Shown here piece after piece: positions 56,986 to 64,000 of a stretch of DNA of 64,000 nt (positions are counted from its first letter, which is position 1; each line of letters starts with the position of its first letter). The DNA comes from Paenibacillus ottowii. Lineage in GTDB: Bacteria > Bacillota > Bacilli > Paenibacillales > Paenibacillaceae. The notes beneath the pieces are model-generated. The model was not told the DNA's origin, did no database searches, and saw only the letters and a list, made by a program, of their open reading frames with translations. Location of the stretch: assembly GCF_006874425.1 (NCBI RefSeq), contig NZ_VIJZ01000010.1, positions 124,001 to 188,000 of the forward strand, in the 5' to 3' direction. A program made the translations under genes and the position numbers.

Positions 56986-59346
56986 TTATAGTGTGATTTC
57001 GTATAAAGTACCGCTTCCGCCACGCTCGTCTCCGCCAAATCCACCTTGACCATCCTGAGCGCCTGCGTTGCTGTTCGTAGCGTCGCTTACGCTGTCGGTT
57101 GCTTTCACTGCTGAACTTGTTTCTGCTGTGGTTGTTGTTTTCCATTCATCTGTAGGGATTACTTTGCCATGTTCTTTGATCCATGCATTGACTTCGGAGT
57201 TGCCGCCATCCGGTCCACCGCCGCCACCAGAAATCATAAAGTATTTCACTTGCCCACTTTCGACCAGCGCCTTGATCTTATCGACGGTATAGACCGGATC
57301 GGAAGATACAAAGCCGTTCATAATAATTACTTTTTGGCCGGCCTCGATCAAGTAAGGAGCGGCAGTTGAATAATTGCTTGCTGCGAAAAGATAGGTTTCA
57401 CCTGTGTTATTTTTTTGCAAGTAGCTCAACGTTTTTTGATCCAGACTTTGGCTGCCGTTCGGGCCACCCATTCCTCTGGAGCGGGTAGAAGATCTCTGTT
57501 CCGCGTCTGCACTTGTCGGCGTGCTTGAAATATTTTTATCAGAATTGGAATTTCCTACGTTATTAGTCTGGTTATTGGCTTGGATTCCTTCAGCTTGTTG
57601 TCCATTGAAGCCTCGATCTCTATTGCCATCATTGCGGCCTGGCATTCCGCCACCACCGCCAAATTGAGTTGGTCCAGCTTGTGGAATCATGCTGTTACCT
57701 CCGTAGACGATCGGTGTCAGTGCCCAGTACACAGGGCCGATAAACATAGCGAGTGCACTTGCGATGATAGCGTATCTTGTGAACTTCTCAGATTTCATTC
57801 GTGATACCACCAAGAGCGCTGTGCCGACGATCCCCAGGATCAATACCACGATGGACCAGCCGCTGCCGATGGTGTCGTTGTAATTTTGCAGAACGAACCA
57901 GCTAAATACCGAGGTTGCCAATACTGCCACAGGTAACATCCAGGAGAGCCAGTTGGAACGCTCACGATACTGCTGCCACAATTCTACGAATCCTGCTCCG
58001 AAGAGCGCTGCAATCGGTGGTGCGAGCATAATCAGGTAATAATGATGGAAGAAGCCTGCTACGCTGAAAAATGCAGCTGCGGGAATCAACCAGGCAAGCC
58101 AGAAGATAACTTCTTTATGTTTCTGTGTGATATTACGGCGTCGAATGCCAGCAAGCAGACCGATGGATGCTATGATTGCGAACGGAAGCAGCCAGCTGGC
58201 TTGGCCTGACAGGGCGGATTGGAACAACCGCAAAGGTCCCTTTTCACCAGTGCCGAACATGCCGCCACCGGAATTTCCGCCCGGGCCACCACCAGGAAAG
58301 CCTTGACCACCTTGCCCATCTCCATCTGGGGCGTCTTGTCCGTTCCCACCAAATCCACCCGGTGGCATTTGACCACCTGCATCGGGGCCGCCTGCTGTCA
58401 TGCTATTGGCACCAGAGCTATCTGTAGTGGTAATGCTGCTGGATGATGTAGCCGTCTGGGCCTGATCCGTGTTCGTATTGTTCCTATTCGTTGCAGCATT
58501 ATTGTTCTGCTCTGCGCGTTGACCGTCACGATTGCTACTCGTTCCCTGGTCTCCTGTCAGGCGGGACAGGCCGTTATAACCAAAGGCCAAATTCAATACA
58601 GAGTTGTTGCCGCTACTTCCCATATAAGGACGTTCATCGGCCGGAGTGGAGTCCACTACGACTGCCCAAGAGAGCGATACAATCAGGAGGACCCCTGCCG
58701 ATCCTGCCAACGTTATTGCTTTTCGTTTCCAGTTATACTTGGAATCCAGCAGATAAAAGAGGCCCAACGCAGGAACGATCATATAGGCTTGCAGCATTTT
58801 TTCGTTAAAGGCGATGCCGACGACTGCGAAAGCAGCCAGGATCAACCCGGTTTTGCTGTTTTTAAGCCCTCTGAACAACAGCCATGTTGCGAGCAATAAT
58901 GTGAAGACCAACATAGCGTCAATGTTATTCGTGCGGCTAACCGCTACGGCTATCGGTGTCGTTGCCATGGCGAAGGCAGCCAAGCGTGCGGCCAGTGTAC
59001 CAAAGCTTGGTTTGACGAGTAAGTAAATGAGCAAGACCGATCCGATCTGAGCCAGCGCCTGCGGCAGGATTACGCTCCATCCGTGAAGCCCGAATATATA
59101 AGCGCTCAACGTCTGAATCCAGAACACGACAGGCGGTTTGTCTACCGTTACCGATCCTGCAGAATCAAGTGACGCGAAAAAGAAATTGTGAAAGCTTTGC
59201 AGCATGCTTGCTACTGCCGTTGTGTAGTAGGTGTTTACGTACTTGTCTTGCCAGATGTTGTATCCGTTCAAAAATGCGGATATCAGCATAATGATGATCA
59301 GGGGGATGTCCGCCCTGGTCTTAAACCATTTCTTAATCATGTTCAT
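56986..59346 (-). CDS. GT39 (PMT/ArnT-like) membrane glycosyltransferase, YkcB-like
   Basis: A 786-residue multi-span enzyme using a lipid-linked sugar on the outer face of the membrane. Early motifs are VDKPPVVFWIQTLSAYIFG and TPIAVAVSRTNNIDAMLVF (acidic residue in the first outer loop). Two low-complexity insertions stand out: residues about 270-390 (Asn/Thr/Ser, then Gly/Pro/Gln-rich) and about 560-640 (Gly/Asn-rich), and the C-terminal ~150 residues form a soluble domain with YFMISGGGGGPDGG. Start ATG 59346 or 59340. First gene of the operon with GT2, GtrA and GalU, divergent from a two-component system. Confidence 0.9.
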   Translation of the reverse strand: MNMIKKWFKTRADIPLIIIMLISAFLNGYNIWQDKYVNTYYTTAVASMLQSFHNFFFASLDSAGSVTVDKPPVVFWIQTLSAYIFGLHGWSVILPQALAQIGSVLLIYLLVKPSFGTLAARLAAFAMATTPIAVAVSRTNNIDAMLVFTLLLATWLLFRGLKNSKTGLILAAFAVVGIAFNEKMLQAYMIVPALGLFYLLDSKYNWKRKAITLAGSAGVLLIVSLSWAVVVDSTPADERPYMGSSGNNSVLNLAFGYNGLSRLTGDQGTSSNRDGQRAEQNNNAATNRNNTNTDQAQTATSSSSITTTDSSGANSMTAGGPDAGGQMPPGGFGGNGQDAPDGDGQGGQGFPGGGPGGNSGGGMFGTGEKGPLRLFQSALSGQASWLLPFAIIASIGLLAGIRRRNITQKHKEVIFWLAWLIPAAAFFSVAGFFHHYYLIMLAPPIAALFGAGFVELWQQYRERSNWLSWMLPVAVLATSVFSWFVLQNYNDTIGSGWSIVVLILGIVGTALLVVSRMKSEKFTRYAIIASALAMFIGPVYWALTPIVYGGNSMIPQAGPTQFGGGGGMPGRNDGNRDRGFNGQQAEGIQANNQTNNVGNSNSDKNISSTPTSADAEQRSSTRSRGMGGPNGSQSLDQKTLSYLQKNNTGETYLFAASNYSTAAPYLIEAGQKVIIMNGFVSSDPVYTVDKIKALVESGQVKYFMISGGGGGPDGGNSEVNAWIKEHGKVIPTDEWKTTTTAETSSAVKATDSVSDATNSNAGAQDGQGGFGGDERGGSGTLYEITL

Positions 59347-59581
59347 TCCACTCCCTGTGAAAGTTTCTTTGTATTTATTCCGTTCTTGGCCCGGTGAACT
59401 ACCGGCTTGCTATTATCATGCCAGACGTACCTTAATGGGTTCTGAGCGCTCCCTGAACGTTAGCTGAAAGCTGAGGCGAGGTGCTTTTTTTACGGCAGGA
59501 TTCAGGTATATTAGATACAGGTGAACATGAACCGACTTTTAATCATGAAAAAATGTACCCATATGAAAGGGAAGATTAATA

Positions 59582-60268
59582 ATGAATCCGATATACGGAG
59601 TTAAGATTATGCTGGCAGACGATGAGCCTCATATTTTGCAATTTTTAGAGCTTGGACTGATTAATGAAGGCTATGAAGTCAGAACCGCTGAGAACGGGAG
59701 TGATGCGCTCGATCTGGCAAGAGAGTTTCGTCCGCATGTAGCAGTGCTGGATGTGATGATGCCTGAAATGAACGGTTTTGAGGTATGCCAAAGTCTCAAG
59801 GAGACGGAGGATAACATCGCAGTCATTATGCTGACAGCCAAGGACGATGTGGATGATCGGGTAAAGGGACTAAAGCTGGGCGCAGATGATTATATCGTAA
59901 AGCCCTTTAGCTTTAACGAACTGCTGGCTCGCATTGAAGCGCGCTTGCGAAATCAGTTCCCCGACCTGCTGGGGGAAGTGGTTCACGGACCCTTTCAGGT
60001 GGATGATCGGCGGAAAGAAATTCGCTATCAGAGTCAGGTGCTGGAGCTATCGCCTACCGAATACGAACTATTGAAGTTTTTGGTGTTGAATCACGGAATT
60101 GTGCTGAGTAAAAGTCGTATTCTGGACCGAGTCTGGGGGTATGACTTTGGGGGCGAGGATAATATTGTGGAAGTGTACATTCGTTCCTTGCGTGAAAAAC
60201 TCAAAGATAAGGAGCATCGGGTTATCCGGACGCTGCGCGGCGTTGGGTACCGTGTGGATCTGTTATGA
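59582..60268 (+). CDS. OmpR/PhoB-family response regulator
   Basis: A 228-residue regulator. The receiver domain has acidic pocket ADDE (about 12-15), phospho-Asp57 in VLDVMMPEMNG and Lys in IVKPF. The C-terminal winged helix includes LSPTEYELLKFLVLNHGIVLSKSRILDRVWG and the wing RTLRGVGYRVD. AAGGGA precedes ATG. It overlaps the kinase by ATGA. Divergent orientation to the glycosylation operon makes that operon a likely target (inference). Confidence 0.95.
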   Translation: MNPIYGVKIMLADDEPHILQFLELGLINEGYEVRTAENGSDALDLAREFRPHVAVLDVMMPEMNGFEVCQSLKETEDNIAVIMLTAKDDVDDRVKGLKLGADDYIVKPFSFNELLARIEARLRNQFPDLLGEVVHGPFQVDDRRKEIRYQSQVLELSPTEYELLKFLVLNHGIVLSKSRILDRVWGYDFGGEDNIVEVYIRSLREKLKDKEHRVIRTLRGVGYRVDLL

Positions 60269-61761
60269 AAGCGGGGAGGAAAAGTCGCAGAAAATATGCG
60301 CTCGGTTCTCTCCGGTCTCAGCTTTTGGCCAGAACCTTACTCATTTTGGCTTTGCTGCTCGTATTGATCGGTTTTCTCCAATACTTTTTAATGAAAGATT
60401 TTCTGTATCGCAGTCGGGCAGACGCTATGAACACACAGCTGAGTTCAATTCCGGCCGACTTACTGATTAAAGATTCACAGGAAAAGGGTGAGGAAGAGAA
60501 CGCTGCTCCCGAAGATGGTATCAATCGGAGGATTAATCGACCGGGGCCGTTTCTGTTTTGGCCGGATATGTCGCTTGCTTCTATAGGTATAGACGGCACC
60601 TTCCAGAGCTTGTCCAACGAAAATGGACTTGAACCGCCGCGTCTCACTTCTCAGCAGTATCAAGCAATGCAGCAGAGCAAGCGCATGCGTCACGGCTATC
60701 AATTAATTACAGATGCTCAGGGCAATGAGCAACTGGTCGTGTTTCGCCCGCTCGGTCCACCAGACCGTTCGTCAGGATTACTGCAAATGGGCGTATCCAC
60801 GAATTCGATGCAAGAGCAGTTGATTAATCAACTCCGCACCTTTATTTTATTGTCTTTGATTGCACTTGCGATTGGTTTGGCGCTTATGCTTCCTGTGCTT
60901 CGCCGCACATTGGTGCCCCTCTCCAGAATGGTCGAGGCAGTCAAACGTATTGATGCAGGCAATCTGGACGAGCGCTTTGACGCAGAGCAGGGTCAGTATG
61001 AGGTGGATCGTCTGGCGGTTTCATTTAATGGCATGCTGGAGCGTCTGGAGCATTCTTTTGCTGCTGAGCGCGAATTGCAGATGCAAATGCGGCGATTTAT
61101 TGCAGACGCTTCCCATGAACTGCGCACCCCGCTTACATCCATCCACGGGTTCTTGGAAGTGCTGCTTCGTGGAGCAGCATCCAATCCAAAGCAACTCCAA
61201 TCTGCACTGGAAAGTATGTATGGTGAATCCAAGCGGATGAATAAGCTTGTCTCTGATTTACTATTGTTGGCGAAGCTGGACCGAACACCGGAGTTGAAGC
61301 TGGAGGATATATCGCTAGATGCATTGCTACTGGAAATGAAGCCACAGCTCCTTATGCTGGCAGGCACACGTCAGGTGGTTTTTGATATGACGGCAGGGGT
61401 TCAGGTATTGGCAGAAAGCGATAAAATCAAACAGGTCGTGCTTAACCTGTTTCACAATGCTGTTCAGCATACCGATATGGAAAAAGGCATAATCCATGTC
61501 AACCTGTCGGCGGGTAAGAAAATGGCCGATATTCAAATTCGTGATAATGGATCCGGTATGGGTAAGGAGCAGCTGGAGCGGATATTTGAGCGTTTTTATC
61601 GTGGAGATGAATCGCGTACACGCAGCTCGGGCGGAGCGGGCCTGGGTCTAGCTATTACACAATCCATCGTGGAAGCACACGGTGGGAGTATTACGGCTGA
61701 AAGCACACTGGGGACAGGAAGTGTGTTTAAAGTAACGCTGCCTTTAGCAGGGACAGTATAG
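60265..61761 (+). CDS. Sensor histidine kinase
   Basis: A 498-residue kinase with two membrane spans (about 22-43 and 192-212) enclosing a ~150-residue outer sensor, then HAMP (213-265), HisKA with phospho-His284 in DASHELRTPLTS, and HATPase with NLFHNAVQHT (N box), DNGSGMG (G1), ERFYRGDESRTRSSGGAGLGL (F and G2). The outer part has no recognisable sensor family and includes the charged, disordered-looking segment QEKGEEENAAPEDG. Partner of the overlapping response regulator. Confidence 0.95.
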   Translation: MKAGRKSRRKYALGSLRSQLLARTLLILALLLVLIGFLQYFLMKDFLYRSRADAMNTQLSSIPADLLIKDSQEKGEEENAAPEDGINRRINRPGPFLFWPDMSLASIGIDGTFQSLSNENGLEPPRLTSQQYQAMQQSKRMRHGYQLITDAQGNEQLVVFRPLGPPDRSSGLLQMGVSTNSMQEQLINQLRTFILLSLIALAIGLALMLPVLRRTLVPLSRMVEAVKRIDAGNLDERFDAEQGQYEVDRLAVSFNGMLERLEHSFAAERELQMQMRRFIADASHELRTPLTSIHGFLEVLLRGAASNPKQLQSALESMYGESKRMNKLVSDLLLLAKLDRTPELKLEDISLDALLLEMKPQLLMLAGTRQVVFDMTAGVQVLAESDKIKQVVLNLFHNAVQHTDMEKGIIHVNLSAGKKMADIQIRDNGSGMGKEQLERIFERFYRGDESRTRSSGGAGLGLAITQSIVEAHGGSITAESTLGTGSVFKVTLPLAGTV

Positions 61762-61788
61762 TATTGCCGGTTATGGTCTAACATAAGA

Positions 61789-61842
61789 ACAGCCCCCCCG
61801 AACCGCGACTTTGGTGAAATAACGGCTCGAGGGGCTTTTTTA
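61789..61842. terminator. Terminator after the two-component system
   Basis: AGCCCC...GA pairs with TCGAGGGGCT over an imperfect middle and is followed by TTTTTT on the plus strand. It lies between convergent stops and likely serves the SLH gene as well. Confidence 0.6.
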
Positions 61843-61846
61843 ATTG

Positions 61847-64000
61847 TTAGTTAATGAGGGCAGCTTTTTGTAAAAGTACATGCAGCACCTTGGCAGATGC
61901 CTCACGTGTTGTAGGTGCATCTGGCTGGAAGTAGGAAGAGCCTTTAATCGTCGCTCCGTTAATAATTCCCGCCGCACTTACTTTTTCAATACTGTCCTTG
62001 GCATAGCCAGCAAAGGATGAAGTATCATGATACGGTGTGCGTGTAGGACCGTCGGCTGTTGTTTTGATTTGAAGCAAGTCTACTGCTTTACCCAGCACAA
62101 CAGCAATTTCTTGACGACTGATATTTGCGTGCGGATCAAACTTGCCGTTGTTGCGACCTGTAATCAATCCAGCCTCATAAGCGGCTGCCACATCGCCGGC
62201 ATACCAGCTATCTGCCGGAATATCACTGAATGGTGCAGCGGTACCTGGTGTCAGGCCAAGTGCCCGTGTGACCAAGGCTGCAAATTCAGCACGCGTCACG
62301 TTGTGCTTCGGTGAGAATGTCGTGTCGGTTGTTCCGTTAATCAGCAACTTATGCGCTAGCGATTGAATTTCCGATTGGGCATACGATGATGAAATATCCT
62401 CAAAACTTACAGGGCGTGTTGCCGCTGCGTACGTTGAAAAGCCCGGACGACTTACCTTAACGACGGTAGATCCATCAGCTTGCTTGGTGAAGATAGATGG
62501 AACGGGATAAACATTTCCATTCGCCGTATAAAGTACACCGGCTGTATTAGGATCAATTTGACCAGGTACGGTAAAGGATCGGGTAATGAATTGTCCTGGC
62601 GCAACTTTGAGCGGTTGACTCTTGCCACCCGTGATAACGTTGGCCTCAAATCCTACCGGGGTGCCGATCACATTCGAGTCTTTAAGCTTGCTTGTAAATG
62701 TCACGCTCGCCTCTGCCTGGCTGCTGATCATCACTTCAATGCTTGCACCTTGAGGTGCATTTTTTAGAGCTGATATTGGCAATGCCAGGGAAGAACCTGT
62801 ATTGCCCACAATCAAGTTGCTTCCTGCTGCGGCTTTGCCCAGCGTTGCCAGCTGTGCCGAAGTGAGTGATGCTTTAGTCGTTTGGCCTGCTTGGCTAGTA
62901 GCCGACAATACAATAGCTGTCGGACTGGAGCCAGCTGCTGTCACGGCAGCCTGTAGGTCTGCATCAGCTACTGTCAGTGACTGTACATTATTGTTTAACG
63001 CAACGGCTGTAGGCACAGCTTTTACAGCTTGTCCTTGTTTCACCACGCTTTGCAGTGAAGGTGCAGATGTAGCGACAGGGGTAGAGGTGTTAGCTACAGC
63101 AGAAGGTGTAGTATTGCTTCTGCCGCCACCTCCACCCCCTCCGCCGCCACTACTACCACCAGATGCGGCACTATTATCCACGCGGATGGATTTCGTGGCA
63201 GTGAACAGTTTAGGACCAGCGGTATTACGTTCGACTTCTCCCTTTTCATTCAGTTCTGGGGAGCTGACTTCCAGCTTGTACACACCATCTTTTAAGTGTT
63301 GAATAACGGGCTGACCGTTCGCATCCAGAATCGGTTTGCCATTGTCATCAAATTCGACGTAGCTTCCGTCAATCCCCTTAAAGGAATATGCGCCTTGTTT
63401 GAGGCGAGCATTAGCTCCTTGGTCCTTGGGAGTAGCAATCCCATTAATCAGACCGATCAGCTTATCATCTAATCCGTATACATAGAGCGCGATCTGATTG
63501 GTTTTATCTGTGGTCAGACGGAAAGTCAAATCTGTTGTGCGATCCGCACCTGTACGATTTGGATAAATAATCGGGTTCGTGAAACTCAGGTCCTGCAAGC
63601 CGAAGCCTGTCGTTGGATTTTCTGTGCCGACATGCACAACGAACGGAAGATGAAGTGTCGGCTGTCCAGCGCTTTTTAGAATAACCTCTCCTTCATATAC
63701 ACCAGTAGCTGCATTCGCACTTGGTTGTACAGACAGGAAGAACGGTTGCGATTTGCCTGGTTCTGCCGAGATAGATCCATTCGCGCCAACCCCCTGCAAC
63801 TGAACGGCAATGTTGCTCACATCAGGTGTTGCAATAGGCTTGGTCGGGTCAGAGGTAACCTTATCATGTAAAACATAGCTAGCTTCATACTGCACAGGGT
63901 TAGCAGACAAGTTTTTGAGTTGAAGCTGAATCTGCTTCGCATCGCTACCAGGTCGTAACACCCCGAAGCTGGCGGAAGGATTGTAATTCACAACTTCCTG
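61847..64000 (-). CDS. SLH-anchored exoprotein, C-terminal part (5' end outside window)
   Basis: The frame is open to base 64000 (QEVVNYNPSASFG at the edge), so the apparent start at 63991 is not real. About 717 residues are visible. The first ~280 are beta-sandwich domains like those after the catalytic domain of Vpr-type S8 proteases (FGVLRPGSDAKQIQLQLKNLSANP). Then a Gly/Ser linker with nine Gly (about 285-300), a Thr/Ala/Val-rich domain (to about 520), and three SLH domains (FSDIPADSWYAGDVAAAYEAGLITG is the middle one) that attach it to the secondary wall polymer. A cell-surface serine protease is likely but not provable from this part. Confidence 0.85.
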   Translation of the reverse strand, partial: QEVVNYNPSASFGVLRPGSDAKQIQLQLKNLSANPVQYEASYVLHDKVTSDPTKPIATPDVSNIAVQLQGVGANGSISAEPGKSQPFFLSVQPSANAATGVYEGEVILKSAGQPTLHLPFVVHVGTENPTTGFGLQDLSFTNPIIYPNRTGADRTTDLTFRLTTDKTNQIALYVYGLDDKLIGLINGIATPKDQGANARLKQGAYSFKGIDGSYVEFDDNGKPILDANGQPVIQHLKDGVYKLEVSSPELNEKGEVERNTAGPKLFTATKSIRVDNSAASGGSSGGGGGGGGGRSNTTPSAVANTSTPVATSAPSLQSVVKQGQAVKAVPTAVALNNNVQSLTVADADLQAAVTAAGSSPTAIVLSATSQAGQTTKASLTSAQLATLGKAAAGSNLIVGNTGSSLALPISALKNAPQGASIEVMISSQAEASVTFTSKLKDSNVIGTPVGFEANVITGGKSQPLKVAPGQFITRSFTVPGQIDPNTAGVLYTANGNVYPVPSIFTKQADGSTVVKVSRPGFSTYAAATRPVSFEDISSSYAQSEIQSLAHKLLINGTTDTTFSPKHNVTRAEFAALVTRALGLTPGTAAPFSDIPADSWYAGDVAAAYEAGLITGRNNGKFDPHANISRQEIAVVLGKAVDLLQIKTTADGPTRTPYHDTSSFAGYAKDSIEKVSAAGIINGATIKGSSYFQPDAPTTREASAKVLHVLLQKAALIN

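Noticed and set aside
56969..57145. Arg-rich N-terminal extension of the GT2 protein.
   Set aside because: It overlaps the upstream GT39 gene and mirrors its Gly/Asp-rich coding strand; GAGGAGG with ATG 56968 is the true start.
1..64000. Search by eye for CRISPR arrays, tRNA or rRNA genes, insertion sequences and phage genes.
   Set aside because: No regularly spaced repeats, cloverleaf-like segments, transposase or integrase motifs, or phage structural genes were recognised.

Overview
The window looks like Paenibacillus, most likely the P. polymyxa group. The grounds are moderate GC content, AGGAGG-type ribosome binding sites with frequent TTG/GTG starts, many carbohydrate ABC systems of the MalF/MalG type each paired with LacI or AraC regulators, an S-layer (SLH) protein, a YdjO-type cold-inducible protein, and a Cys-rich ranthipeptide locus resembling the freyrasin (PapA/PapB) system I recall from P. 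polymyxa. The species call is inference. I saw no tRNA, rRNA, CRISPR array, insertion sequence or prophage.

Layout. 1-4.4 kb: the end of a sugar ABC operon (binding protein, two permeases), an AraC regulator and a Gfo/Idh/MocA oxidoreductase. 4.5-9.3 kb: a lipoprotein alpha-carbonic anhydrase, zinc alcohol dehydrogenase AdhP, and an HxlR regulator divergent from an MFS exporter and aldo/keto reductase. 9.4-13.7 kb: a sucrose regulon (LacI regulator, GH32 sucrose-6-phosphate hydrolase, sucrose PTS EIIBC) with a strong promoter and an array of operators. 13.7-20.1 kb: an AraC regulator, pyruvate kinase, small secreted and membrane proteins, and a multidomain GH43 arabinanase. 20.3-24 kb: a cold-shock gene with a long structured leader, a YdjO-like gene, an alpha/beta hydrolase broken by an amber codon, a GNAT enzyme and a second copy of a small secreted protein family. 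24-29 kb: a GntR(YtrA)/ABC operon, a CcdC-like protein, a secreted stalk/SnoaL fusion and a racemase-like protein.

29-39.4 kb is a complete beta-1,2-glucan (sophoro-oligosaccharide) utilisation locus by gene content: LacI regulator, GH94 phosphorylase, GH3 beta-glucosidase and, divergently, a binding protein with two permeases. Two identical operators sit just downstream of two divergent sigma-A promoters.

39.8-46.2 kb is the most notable region. A very short gene with a TTG start encodes a 51-residue peptide with six Cys, five of them in C-x3-D spacing. It is followed by a hairpin, a radical SAM/SPASM maturase, a three-gene ABC transporter and a fused ABC exporter. This reads as a thioether-crosslinked ranthipeptide locus.

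46.5-64 kb: a coiled-coil hypothetical protein, GH51 arabinofuranosidase, an Hsp90-family protein paired with a helical-repeat partner, a glycerophosphodiesterase carrying a 32-bp perfect palindrome inside its coding sequence, a methyltransferase, a four-gene envelope glycosylation operon (GT39, GT2, GtrA, GalU) divergent from a two-component system, and the 3' part of an SLH-anchored exoprotein that runs off the window. Start codons are chosen from visible ribosome binding sites, so several genes are shorter than their maximal open frames.
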